64,000 nt of DNA from Ensifer canadensis (GTDB lineage: Bacteria > Pseudomonadota > Alphaproteobacteria > Rhizobiales > Rhizobiaceae): contig NZ_CP083373.1 of the NCBI RefSeq assembly GCF_017488845.2, positions 1-64,000 on the forward strand. The letters are read 5' to 3'. The notes below the pieces were generated by a model that saw only the letters and a list, made by a program, of their open reading frames with translations, made no database searches and was not told where the DNA came from. The position numbers were made by a program, and so were the translations under genes. This document shows positions 52,243 through 60,666 of the stretch, piece by piece. The stretch's first letter is position 1; the number at the start of each line of letters is the position of its first letter.

Positions 52243-53316
52243 ATGTCTTCTAATTCTTGTGTTGAAGCGTCGCGTGGTGAAGCCGTGCCCCCGGTAGGCG
52301 ATTGTCCCGAGGGACCGGATGCTGGCGCTCTTCTCGCTGCAATCGTAGAATCCTCTGATGATGCAATAGTCAGCAAGAGCCTGCAGGGGATTATCACGAG
52401 CTGGAATCAAGGAGCTCAACGGCTATTCGGCTATAGCGCCGATGAGGTCATTGGCAAACCGGTCACCATTCTTATTCCCACCGATCGGCTGGATGAGGAG
52501 CCTGCTATTCTGGCTCGACTTCAGGCGGGAGAACGTGTCGATCACTTTGAAACAATTAGACGTCGCAAGGACGGTACTTTGCTCGACATTTCGCTGACGG
52601 TTTCACCTATCCGTAATACGCAAGGCAAGATCGTCGGGGCCTCCAAGATCGCGCGGGATATCACCGAGCGTAAACGTCATGCCGAACAACAATCCCTGCT
52701 GCTCCGCGAAATGCATCATCGGGTGAAGAACCTGTTTGCCTTGGCGGGTGGATTGGTGACCCTTGCAGCAAAGAATGCTGAGACGCCCTCCGAACTTGCA
52801 CACGGGTTGAGGGAGCGATTGAATGCCTTGGCCAAGGCACATGAGATCACCTTGCCTAATCTCCAAATGGACAGCGTCCCTGCGCAACATACCACGACGC
52901 TTTTCCGGCTCTTGCAAACCTTGACGGCGCCCTACCAGGAGGGGGCGCGCCCGAGATGCGTCATGTCAGGCCTCGACGTCGAAATTAGTGCTGGGAGCTT
53001 GACAAGTCTGTCGCTCCTCTTGCATGAATTTATGACCAATGCCGTCAAATATGGGGCATTTTCCGCCGATACGGGCGATATTTCGGTCGAAAGCGAACTT
53101 CACTCCGGGACATTGCACCTAACTTGGCGAGAATCCGGCGGCCCTCCAGTGTCTCCGCCGGATGCAGAACTTGGCACCCAAGGCTTTGGGAGTCGCCTGG
53201 AAACGGTGCTGAGAACCAACCTTAAATGCCAGATCATGCGTGAGTGGCACCGCGAAGGCATCGTTATCCGAGCACTGTTTCCCATCGCGGTAATCAATGA
53301 CATAAATACGATATGA
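52243..53316 (+). CDS. PAS-HWE/HisKA_2 sensor histidine kinase
   Basis: About 357 residues from M-S-S-N-S-C; an in-frame start at 52126 is possible. Residues about 27-147 are a PAS domain with PAC (I-V-E-S-S-D-D-A-I-V-S-K, W-N-Q-G-A-Q-R-L-F-G-Y, I-A-R-D-I-T-E-R-K). The phosphoacceptor box R-E-M-H-H-R-V-K-N-L has His158/159. The ATPase part has L-L-L-H-E-F-M-T-N-A-V-K-Y-G-A and G-F-G-S-R-L. It lacks membrane helices, so it senses in the cytoplasm. Kinases of this family often phosphorylate PhyR, which releases EcfG; a link to the surrounding promoters is attractive but unproven. No response regulator gene is adjacent. Confidence 0.88.
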   Translation: MSSNSCVEASRGEAVPPVGDCPEGPDAGALLAAIVESSDDAIVSKSLQGIITSWNQGAQRLFGYSADEVIGKPVTILIPTDRLDEEPAILARLQAGERVDHFETIRRRKDGTLLDISLTVSPIRNTQGKIVGASKIARDITERKRHAEQQSLLLREMHHRVKNLFALAGGLVTLAAKNAETPSELAHGLRERLNALAKAHEITLPNLQMDSVPAQHTTTLFRLLQTLTAPYQEGARPRCVMSGLDVEISAGSLTSLSLLLHEFMTNAVKYGAFSADTGDISVESELHSGTLHLTWRESGGPPVSPPDAELGTQGFGSRLETVLRTNLKCQIMREWHREGIVIRALFPIAVINDINTI

Positions 53317-53409
53317 TGCCCGGCAACAAGGCGGCGCGGCGATAGGTCGGTACGAGATTGCTTCGGCTCGACGGTTACCGTCGTCCGCCCGGAGAACCTT
53401 AGCGAGCCT

Positions 53410-54579
53410 CTAGTGGTTTGATCGAGACAAAAGAGTCCGATTTAGGATTCCAATTTTTGCGCGCATATGCGACGATCTGGCATGCGCACGGGTATCACAT
53501 TTGAGGTTTCCGCTGACGACCGGGTTCGTCTCAACGCAATCGTTTCGGCGGGCAGTTCGCCGCAAAAGCATGTGTGGCGGGCGAAGATCATCTTGATGAG
53601 CGACGCGGGTCTCGGAACCGTCGCGATCATGGAGGCCACGGGCAAGTCGAAGACCTGCGTCTGGCGTTGGCAGGAACGCTTCATGACCGAAGGCGTGGAT
53701 GGCCTTTTGCGCGACAAGAGCCGCCCGCCCGGCACTGCGCCGCTTGAGCTTGATCTTGTCGACCGGGTTGTGGCCCTGACGCAGGAGCCGCCCACGCAGG
53801 AAGCCACACATTGGACTGTTCGTGCGATGGCAAAGGCTGTGGGGATTGCGGCATCCTCAGTCGTCAAGATTTGGCATGAGCATGGTCTCGCACCCCATCG
53901 GTGGCGCTGCTTCAAACTATCGAACGACAAGGCTTTCGCCGAGAAGCTTCATGATGTGGTCGGTCTCTACGTCTCGCCGCCGGCCCATGCGATTGTCCTT
54001 TCCGTCGATGAGAAAAGTCAGATCCAGGCGCTGGATAGGACGCAGCCGGGTCTTCCCATGAAGAAGGGTCGTGCCGGCACGATGACCCATGATTACAAGC
54101 GCCACGGCACCACGACACTTTTCGCTGCCCTGAATGTTCTCGACGGCTCTGTCATCGGCCGCAACATGCAGCGCCACCGGCATCAGGAGTTCATCCGCTT
54201 CCTCAACACGATTGAGGCTCAGTTGCCGAAGGACAAGGCGGTTCACGTCATCCTGGACAACTACGCCACACACAAACAGCCCAAAGTCCGGGCCTGGTTG
54301 GCGCGGCACCCACGCTGGACCTTCCACTTCGTTCCGACATCCTGTTCCTGGCTGAACGCCGTCGAGGGGTTCTTCGCTAAGCTCACCCGGCGACGACTGA
54401 AAAATGGCGTCTTCCATTCCGTTGTTGATCTTCAGGCAGCCATCAACCGCTTTATCAAAGAGCACAACGAACAGCCCAAGCCATTCATCTGGAAAGCAGA
54501 CCCTGACGACATCATCGCAGCCGTCAGACGAGGGCACCAAGTGTTGGAATCAATCGACTAGTTGCAGGAACGTTACTAG
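53410..54579 (+). mobile_element. IS630-family insertion sequence
   Basis: About 1.17 kb holding one transposase gene. The ends are partly inverted: CTAGTGGTTT on the left and CTAGTAACGTT read inward from the right, each containing the TA dinucleotide that this family duplicates. Exact borders are uncertain. The transposase is intact, so the element may be active. Confidence 0.65.
53467..54561 (+). CDS. IS630 family transposase
   Basis: A 364-residue transposase, or 359 from the second ATG at 53482. An N-terminal HTH region (T-V-A-I-M-E-A-T-G-K-S-K-T-C-V-W-R-W) and a second HTH are followed by a DDE catalytic core: V-D-E-K-S-Q-I-Q, V-I-L-D-N-Y-A-T-H-K and S-W-L-N-A-V-E-G-F-F. It cuts and reinserts its element at TA sites. 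Confidence 0.92.
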   Translation: MRRSGMRTGITFEVSADDRVRLNAIVSAGSSPQKHVWRAKIILMSDAGLGTVAIMEATGKSKTCVWRWQERFMTEGVDGLLRDKSRPPGTAPLELDLVDRVVALTQEPPTQEATHWTVRAMAKAVGIAASSVVKIWHEHGLAPHRWRCFKLSNDKAFAEKLHDVVGLYVSPPAHAIVLSVDEKSQIQALDRTQPGLPMKKGRAGTMTHDYKRHGTTTLFAALNVLDGSVIGRNMQRHRHQEFIRFLNTIEAQLPKDKAVHVILDNYATHKQPKVRAWLARHPRWTFHFVPTSCSWLNAVEGFFAKLTRRRLKNGVFHSVVDLQAAINRFIKEHNEQPKPFIWKADPDDIIAAVRRGHQVLESID

Positions 54580-54655
54580 GGCCGTTCTTCTACTTGCACG
54601 AACTGGAGGGGTCGCGATAGCCGGCCGTCCGAACGGCGCCGGGTAACAAAACGTT

Positions 54656-55633
54656 TCAGTTGGGAGGGGGAGCCGGGTCACCCACCGTATCCGCGACATA
54701 GGCGCCTCGTTCGCCCATCGGAAGAGGTCTACCTGTTGTGGAATCGCACATCGTTTGATGCTCAAGTTCAGCGTTGATTTCCGCCCCAAGGATGAGGATG
54801 ATGACCGAGATCCAGGTCCAAACCATGAAACCGACAAACGCGCCGAGTGTGCCATAGGTTGCATTATAGTTTGCAAAATGGTCGAGGTAGAATGAAAACA
54901 GCAGTGATGTGCCCAACCACATGAGGGTGGTAAAGGCAGCACCCCAGGTAAGCCATGGAGACTTCGCCGGTTCACGACTTGGTCCAAACCGATAGAGCAT
55001 CGCGGCACCTCCGGTGAACATAAGTAGCAGTATCGGCCATCGAGCGAAATCCACGAGTAGTTCAGCCCATCGCTCGAGCCCGATGAAGCCCAGCCAGACA
55101 GGTAACACCGCGACCGCCAGGACCGCCAAAATAGCTGCAATCATGCCGCCGACGGTGAAAGCCATCGCTAAACTGGTGCGGTGCAAGAAGCTGCGCTTCT
55201 CGCTTTCGCCGTACGCAATGTTCATTGCTTCAAAAACCGCCGCGATCCCGTTATGCGCGCTCCATAACGCCATGCTTGAGCTGATCAGCAGTCCAAGGCC
55301 TGCCGTGGTGGGCTTCTGCGATGCAAGTGTGCCTAATTGGTCCAGGATCAGTCTCAGGGCCTCCGATGGCACGATATATACGAGGAATTCCATCTGCCTT
55401 GAGATATCTGCTGGGTCCGCGGCAAAGGCATACAGAGAGACAAAGATGCCCAATGCGGGGAAAATTGCGAGCAACAGGTAGTAGGTCACACCGGCCGCAA
55501 TCATCGCAACCCTGTCCTCGGTAAAGCTGACATAAACCCGCCAGGTCACATCCCACAGTCCGTTCGCGGGTATCTGCCCTGGCGATTTGGCGTCTCGACC
55601 CTTTGGGTCGTTCCCGGCGTTGTTCTCTGGCAC
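54656..55633 (-). CDS. YihY/BrkB family membrane protein
   Basis: About 325 residues from a GTG at 55633 (V-P-E-N-N-A-G-N-D) with an AAAGGGAA site; the ORF is open to 55897 but runs through the promoter. After a short polar start come six helices with family motifs: D-R-V-A-M-I-A-A-G-V-T-Y-Y-L-L-L-A-I-F-P-A-L, L-W-S-A-H-N-G, P-W-L-T-W-G-A and Y-N-A-T-Y-G-T-L-G-A. Members are inner membrane proteins of unclear transport role. Two EcfG-type promoters precede it. Confidence 0.85.
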   Translation of the reverse strand: MPENNAGNDPKGRDAKSPGQIPANGLWDVTWRVYVSFTEDRVAMIAAGVTYYLLLAIFPALGIFVSLYAFAADPADISRQMEFLVYIVPSEALRLILDQLGTLASQKPTTAGLGLLISSSMALWSAHNGIAAVFEAMNIAYGESEKRSFLHRTSLAMAFTVGGMIAAILAVLAVAVLPVWLGFIGLERWAELLVDFARWPILLLMFTGGAAMLYRFGPSREPAKSPWLTWGAAFTTLMWLGTSLLFSFYLDHFANYNATYGTLGAFVGFMVWTWISVIILILGAEINAELEHQTMCDSTTGRPLPMGERGAYVADTVGDPAPPPN

Positions 55634-55676
55634 TCTGGGGTTCCCTTTCGCCGTCGATAGCTTCCGTCTTCGATTA

Positions 55677-55701
55677 AACGGATTGGTGGGAAACTGGTTC
55701 G
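55677..55701 (-). promoter_or_regulatory. EcfG-like promoter, proximal
   Basis: The minus strand reads CGAAC-N16-CGTT (one mismatch), ending 44 bases before the GTG at 55633. Confidence 0.5.
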
Positions 55702-55824
55702 ACCCTCTGCAGTCCAAATTGCGTGTGTGGTCGGCCAGTGGCCGGTTACGAGCGCATCTACCGATGCTACGTCGAAACTCCTGCGTTCTCGGTCTTGCAA
55801 TATCGGAGCGCGCATATCGAGACC

Positions 55825-55849
55825 AACCACGAGCGAAATTGAATGTTCC
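55825..55849 (-). promoter_or_regulatory. EcfG-type promoter, distal
   Basis: The minus strand reads GGAAC-N16-GGTT, about 190 bases before the YihY gene. A possible small ORF follows (M-R-A-P-I-L-Q-D-R from 55816) without a ribosome binding site, so this may be a tandem promoter. Confidence 0.55.
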
Positions 55850-55979
55850 AAAGAACCGGATCAGCGATAGCCGCGGCTTGCTGGAAGAGCGGACCAACCC
55901 AATGCCCTCATCGTTAGGCCGTTAAGCGTCGGCGCATCAAAGTGTTTCATGGAAAGGGGATCGTCTGGCCTTTGACTTA

Positions 55980-56110
55980 AGGCAGATCCTTCACGTCGCA
56001 TGCGCCTCGATATCTTAAGGGGAATGGCCGTCTCGAATGTTGTGGCGATCGCAAGCATGTCATTTGCCGCGGCCACACTTCTTGCTGCTAAGGGTTCTAT
56101 AGTGTTGTCG
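55980..56110 (+). pseudogene. NRAMP-type metal transporter remnant
   Basis: About 40 codons read R-R-M-R-L-D-I-L-R-G-M-A-V-S-N-V-V-A-I-A, then A-A-A-T-L-L-A-A-K-G, matching an inner segment of NRAMP/MntH manganese transporters. Nothing else of the gene is present on either side. Confidence 0.55.
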
Positions 56111-56532
56111 CGGCAATATTGCTGGCGCTGCCAATCGACTTCCTTAAAATTCATCGACAGCGGTTTTGCCTTGGAGCGCTGTTATGACGGCGCTGTAGCC
56201 CAATTCTAAGCTGACGAATACAGAGGGAAGCGCTCGGAAGGCTTTCGGGTGGTCGGCGAGTGCTGCGATGGGGTTCGCATCCTTGGTGATGATCAATCCG
56301 CGGACCGAAAGGCAAAAACCGTTTGCCCGAGAGATTGCCTCGTGGGTGGAAAGGAGCTGTACAATTAATCAGGTGCGCCGGCGAGATTGGCGCGAAGAAG
56401 TGGCCCCTCCGCTTACAAAAAATCGGAGGAGCCGGGCTCACAAGGTGCAATGTCAGACTTTGCTGACGACAGTTCCAATAGCGATCGCTGAAGAAGGTTC
56501 CAGCATTTGGCAAGAAATTTTGCCCGTGCGTC
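56111..56532. other. Intergenic region without a convincing gene
   Basis: About 420 bases. Frames are short and not protein-like; no promoter of the EcfG type. Confidence 0.4.
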
Positions 56533-56832
56533 TCAAGCTGACACCTTCAGTTTCCCCCGTCTATGCCGGGTTCTAGACTGCCGCGCCTCACACCATATAG
56601 TGTGTGCAAGCAGCGTCACCTCGTCGTTGGTTCCGTGGAATTCATCCATGATGAAGCGAGCTAAACGGTCCGCTCGCTCGCTAGGGCGCGCAACGTCACA
56701 CCACATGCATACCCGATCGAAAACGCCCTGCAGGAACTTCAATTCGCCCGGGCTCCCCTGCTTGGCTTTTCCCGCAACATCCCGGATCGCAGCCTCCTTA
56801 TCAGTGGACTGACGGCTGCAAAAGTATATCAT
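56533..56832 (-). CDS. Small protein, rhizobial ~70-aa helical family, extended
   Basis: About 99 residues from M-I-Y-F-C-S-R-Q-S-T; the ORF is open to 57012 and no strong ribosome binding site fixes the start. The core L-K-F-L-Q-G-V-F-D-R-V-C-M-W, then R-A-D-R-L-A-R-F-I-M-D-E-F-H-G-T-N-D-E-V-T-L-L is a paralogue of the proteins at 23525 and 9280. A basic tail (R-T-R-H-R-R-G-K-L-K) is extra. Confidence 0.6.
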   Translation of the reverse strand: MIYFCSRQSTDKEAAIRDVAGKAKQGSPGELKFLQGVFDRVCMWCDVARPSERADRLARFIMDEFHGTNDEVTLLAHTIWCEARQSRTRHRRGKLKVSA

Positions 56833-57067
56833 AATAACAGCGGATTGGCTGTGCTTCCTCGGCCCGTACCAGTTCTCCGGCCGGTACTGATATTGCTGGA
56901 TCTGGACACTGAATATCGACAGGGTGCTCCGCTTGACGTGTACCATCGGCTTGGATATTCCAAACCTCTCACTCCGTAGCTGACGATAATGCGTGGATGC
57001 ACGTCTGGACATTAACGCCCTGAGGCTCTACGCGGGAAAAGCGAATAGTCCAATATGGGAGAATATC

Positions 57068-57499
57068 ATGGTGGATGAGAGTAATATCGAGCAACCCGCA
57101 GTTCACGGCGAAACAATCAGCGATAAAATGACACGGAAGCCCGCGGCATCTAAAAGCCAGGACAAGGCATCCCCAGCCAAGGCTCCCGCAGGCAGGTCTG
57201 TCAGGCACTCGCAGGAGGAGAAAACAGCAAAGCTCAATCGGATTGAGACCTTGATGCGCGAACGCAAAACCACGCTCAAGGATGCTGTAAAGGATGTTGG
57301 TATTGGCGAACAGACCTATTACAACTGGAAAAAGGCCGCCGGTGCCCAGGTCGTAATGCAGCCGAGTATTGAGGCTCTGCCCGACGATCTGGAAGATTTG
57401 GTGAAGCTTGAAGAAGAGAACTTGCGACTTCGCAAGAACCTGGCTGAAAAGCTGCGCTCGGAAAATGCCGTGTTGCGCAAACGGCTTGGTTTGGACTAG
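57068..57499 (+). CDS. syrB: SyrB-type transcriptional regulator
   Basis: A 143-residue protein closely resembling Sinorhizobium SyrB: a Lys/Ala/Pro-rich N-terminus, then R-H-S-Q-E-E-K-T-A-K-L-N-R-I-E, T-T-L-K-D-A-V-K-D-V-G-I-G-E-Q-T-Y-Y-N-W-K (HTH) and a coiled C-terminus L-E-E-E-N-L-R-L-R-K-N-L-A-E-K-L ending R-K-R-L-G-L-D. In S. meliloti SyrB represses syrM, which controls exopolysaccharide and nod genes. No syrM is in the window, so its target here is unknown. Confidence 0.85.
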   Translation: MVDESNIEQPAVHGETISDKMTRKPAASKSQDKASPAKAPAGRSVRHSQEEKTAKLNRIETLMRERKTTLKDAVKDVGIGEQTYYNWKKAAGAQVVMQPSIEALPDDLEDLVKLEEENLRLRKNLAEKLRSENAVLRKRLGLD

Positions 57500-57683
57500 A
57501 CACTAGGCTCATGGGCGGCGGCGTCACAACGCCGCTCCGGTCGGGAAGCGTCGGTGTTCTCATGGGGCGCTGTTCCACTTGTTCGATCATAAGGATCAGT
57601 TCGTAGCGAACCGCACTCGGCGATGGGTGCTCCTTTCGGGTCGCTAATTCTCGTTGCTAGTTCGTTGCGGAGTGAAGGCTCAT

Positions 57684-58211
57684 ATGAAGCCAAGTAAGAG
57701 AAGTTTCGTCGTGGAGTTCAAATCGTCTCGGCGGCGCCCAAAGCCCCAGCCTACGTCGATTTGGGGTGGTACCGATTTTAAGTCGCTTGCTCGCGAGGTG
57801 GAAGTTCTCTTGCCTCATGCATCACATCTGGACGAGCCTTTCGTCGAGGCCAGCTCGCCAGCTGACAATACCGTAAGTTCATTGCCCGTGTTCACTGGGG
57901 ATCTAACCGCAAGCGCAAAAGAGCTTGAAGGAGAGGCCATCACACCGGACGACCGCAAAATTAAACTGCCCCGGAAAATAAGAACGTCACCGCCCCAAAA
58001 ACAGGCGGCTCTTGGAGAGCAGGCGGCAGAGGTATTGGATAATCTGCCGCGCCTCAATCACAACGCGTCCACTGAAGTTGGTCTCGATTCTGCCTCCCGT
58101 GTTGAGCTAGATAAACTTGAACACGAGAATGTGCGGCTGAAGAGATTGCTAGCTGAAAAGCTCCATTCCGAGAATCTCAAGATGCAGAAAATGCTCCAAA
58201 GATTCAAGTGA
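57684..58211 (+). CDS. SyrB-related protein with long N-terminus
   Basis: A 175-residue protein (M-K-P-S-K-R-S-F-V-V-E-F-K). The C-terminus L-D-K-L-E-H-E-N-V-R-L-K-R-L-L-A-E-K-L-H-S-E-N matches the SyrB coiled tail, but the HTH segment of SyrB is absent. The N-terminal motif F-V-V-E-F-K-S-S-R-R-R-P with I-W-G-G-T-D-F-K-S-L is typical of other rhizobial SyrB-like proteins. It could pair with SyrB through the coiled coil. The ribosome binding site is weak. Confidence 0.65.
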   Translation: MKPSKRSFVVEFKSSRRRPKPQPTSIWGGTDFKSLAREVEVLLPHASHLDEPFVEASSPADNTVSSLPVFTGDLTASAKELEGEAITPDDRKIKLPRKIRTSPPQKQAALGEQAAEVLDNLPRLNHNASTEVGLDSASRVELDKLEHENVRLKRLLAEKLHSENLKMQKMLQRFK

Positions 58212-58223
58212 TCACCACATAAG

Positions 58224-58254
58224 CCCACCTACCGCCGCAAGGCGGGCGGGTGGG
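58224..58254 (+). terminator. Hairpin after the SyrB-like gene
   Basis: CCCACC and CCGCC pair with GGCGG and GGTGGG around a GCAA loop, 13 bases after the stop. It lacks a T-run, so termination is uncertain. The following 320 bases to 58574 hold no supported gene. Confidence 0.45.
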
Positions 58255-58574
58255 ATCCAAGTGTGCGATGCTATGATAGAACTAGCTGCTCTGTGCTGTC
58301 GCCCAATGCGCCCCCAGCTTCTCCGGCTGCTGTCGACATGAACGCCGCGGCTCTCGACCGCTTTTGCGTCGCCCAGTGGTAGGCAGCCGCTGACCCGGTT
58401 CTTTAGCAGTCCGTAAGAGGGCTCCGTGAGCAGGAGCCGTTAAGGATCGTCTTTTGATCTCAGCACGATATGCAGAGCGCTCGCGGTAAGCTCCTTACAG
58501 CCACTCCGGCAGAGCGAAGACGACTGATTGAAGCGCATCGGCAAGCCTTGCCGCGCCAGAACCGCTGATCATTG

Positions 58575-58599
58575 GGAACCTTTCGACCGACAAACGGTT
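58575..58599 (+). promoter_or_regulatory. EcfG-type promoter
   Basis: GGAAC-N16-GGTT, 200 bases before the PPOX-family pseudogene. No closer gene is seen on this strand. Confidence 0.55.
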
Positions 58600-58798
58600 T
58601 TTCCGTTTGTCGTCTCCGGCGCCGGGCCGGTCCGCTGTGTCCCATGAAACGAAGTCTGAGGCAAAGCGCAGTCAGGGTGCGCGATGGCGACAATTTTAAT
58701 GGTCGCTCGCCGCTAGTTTGCGGCTGAGGACATAGGTGTCGTGATAGCCAGGACCGAGCGTCGCCTACGGAACGGCAGACCTCTAGAGGAGAGTTTCT

Positions 58799-59192
58799 AT
58801 GACACATGATAAAGATGAGCAGGCAAAAGTCTGGAACCTTGCTGAGAAGATCGGATTCTGCATGCTTGCTACCCAGGTCGGCGATAGCATTCGCTCCCGA
58901 CCAATGTCTGCACATCCACAGGCGAGCGAAAATGCTTTTTATTTCCTGACGGACGTCGCAAGTCAAAAGGATGACGAGATCGAGACAAATCGCTCCGTCT
59001 GCCTCGCTTTCGCAGAGCCAAGGCTTGGTGGGATAGCCCAGACGATCCGTCGATCCGTGTCCTCAAGGTCACCCCTGATTTCGCCAATACTGGGACAGTC
59101 CGGGCACGATCGTTAGCTACATTAAAATGGCTGCGGCCGCAGTCAGCCATGTCCGGCCGGACATGGGCGACAACGCCAAGGTCACTATGTGA
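58799..59192 (+). pseudogene. Pyridoxamine oxidase-like general stress protein, decayed
   Basis: The start M-T-H-D-K-D-E-Q-A-K-V-W with a GAGGAGAG site, then I-G-F-C-M-L-A-T-Q, S-R-P-M-S-A, A-F-Y-F-L-T-D-V-A-S-Q-K-D-D-E-I, is the family N-terminus. After V-C-L-A-F-A about 30 residues are missing; A-K-A-W-W-D and D-D-P-S-I-R-V-L-K-V-T-P follow in a second frame and Q-Y-W-D-S-P-G-T-I-V-S-Y-I-K-M to the stop in a third. Intact relatives are about 160 residues. The open frame ends at 59116 as a 105-residue truncated product. Confidence 0.8.
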
Positions 59193-59216
59193 ACGATCCA
59201 GGGAAGGAAGTGGGTT

Positions 59217-59480
59217 ATGAGCAGTTCAGAAAGTACTACGGACCACGACACGATCCGATCATGGGTTGAAAAACGGCGTGGAACCCCTTCCGTCATCCGC
59301 ACGGAAGGAAAGGGCGGCGTGCTTCGTATCGATTTCGGAGAAAAAGAGGAAGCTTTTGAAGAAGTCGAGTGGGAGGAATTCTTCAGGATTTTCGACGAGG
59401 CAAAGCTCGCCTTCCTCTACCAAGATAAGACAAGCGATGGCAACCTCAGCCGTTTCAACAAATTCGTGGAACGAGGCTGA
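59217..59480 (+). CDS. Small conserved rhizobial protein
   Basis: An 87-residue protein with a GGAAGGAAG site. Sequence features are D-H-D-T-I-R-S-W-V-E-K-R-R-G-T-P, L-R-I-D-F, W-E-E-F-F-R-I-F-D-E-A-K-L-A-F-L-Y-Q-D-K-T-S-D-G and S-R-F-N-K-F-V. Relatives are sometimes labelled branching enzyme in databases, but nothing here resembles that enzyme. Function unknown. Confidence 0.75.
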   Translation: MSSSESTTDHDTIRSWVEKRRGTPSVIRTEGKGGVLRIDFGEKEEAFEEVEWEEFFRIFDEAKLAFLYQDKTSDGNLSRFNKFVERG

Positions 59481-59744
59481 AGTCAACACTTCGATGAAGC
59501 GGATCGCAGCGCTGAGTGACGCAGCGAAATCGAGTCTTGCTTGAGTTGCCGACGGGCTTCCCTGAGGGCAGCATTTTTAGCGAGGAAGATAAACATGTAC
59601 GTCGTCCTGGGAGCCACCGGACATGTCGGTTCGAGCGTTGTCGCGGCTCTCGGTTCGTCAGGCGGGCACGTTACCGCCATTGCTCATGATCCGGAAAAGG
59701 CGAAAACTATCCAAGGAAACAACGTCGAAGTAGTTATCGCTGAC

Positions 59745-59749
59745 GTGGC
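59745..59749 (+). repeat. Target-site duplication, left copy
   Basis: GTGGC directly before the IS21 left end; the same five bases follow the right end at 62374-62378. Confidence 0.8.
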
Positions 59750-59898
59750 TGCGTATTCCGATGAAGCCGGCCATTGATTCCGATTTGAAGCCGGCCAGTC
59801 ATTCCGATTTCATTCCGGCCGGCGTTCCGATTTGAAGGCGGCCATTTCTCGGACTGATCCTGGGTCTGTTTGATGTTTGGATCGGGTTTTGTTTCAGG

Positions 59899-60654
59899 TC
59901 AAGTTTGAGGTGTTTCAGCGGCGACCAGCGGACGCTGTTTTCGCATGCTGTCGCCGGTCAGATCGATGCGGTATGCGTTGTGAACGAGGCGATCCAGAAT
60001 GGCATCGGCGAGCGTTGGGTTTGCAATGATCTCGTACCAGTGATCCAGAGGCACCTGACTGGTGACGATTGTCGAGCGACGCTCGTAGCGGTCTTCGATG
60101 ATCTCGAGGAGGTCACGCCGCTGATCATCGTTGAGTTTTTCCGGTCCCCAATCATCAAGAATAAGCAGGTCGGTCTTGGCGAGGGATTTGAGGATCCTGC
60201 CGTATCGCCCGTCGCCCCTTGCAAGGGCAAGAGTTGCAAACAGCCGCGGGACGCGGTGATAGGCGACGGAGAAATCCTCGCGGCATGCTTTGTGGCCGAG
60301 TGCGCAGGCCAGCCAACTTTTGCCAACACCGGCTGGCCCGGTGATGAGAAGACTGTGGTGCTTGCGGATCCAGTCGCAGCCGGCAAGCGCCATGAACAGA
60401 TTGCGATCGAGGCCGCGTGCAGCACGAAAGTCGGCATTCTCGATCTGCGCGTCGTGGCGAAGCTTGGCAGCCCTGGCGCGGGCTTCGAAGCGCTTCTGTC
60501 GACGCATGGTGGCCTCGCGTTCGAGCAACATGGCAAGCCATTCTGCATGCTCGAGGCCACGTGCTTCTGATTGTGCATCGAGCTCCTGGAAAGCGGCTGC
60601 CATGCCGTAAAGGCCGAGTTCGCGCAGCATGTCGATGGTGGGGTTGATCAGCAA
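59899..60654 (-). CDS. istB: IS21 helper ATPase IstB
   Basis: A 251-residue AAA+ ATPase related to DnaC. It has Walker A G-P-A-G-V-G-K-S-W (about residue 105), Walker B L-L-I-L-D-D-W-G (about 168) and the family's R-R-S-T-I-V-T-S-Q. IstB selects the target and assists IstA. It follows istA by 12 bases. Confidence 0.93.
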   Translation of the reverse strand: MLINPTIDMLRELGLYGMAAAFQELDAQSEARGLEHAEWLAMLLEREATMRRQKRFEARARAAKLRHDAQIENADFRAARGLDRNLFMALAGCDWIRKHHSLLITGPAGVGKSWLACALGHKACREDFSVAYHRVPRLFATLALARGDGRYGRILKSLAKTDLLILDDWGPEKLNDDQRRDLLEIIEDRYERRSTIVTSQVPLDHWYEIIANPTLADAILDRLVHNAYRIDLTGDSMRKQRPLVAAETPQT

Positions 60655-60666
60655 TGGTGTGTCTCC

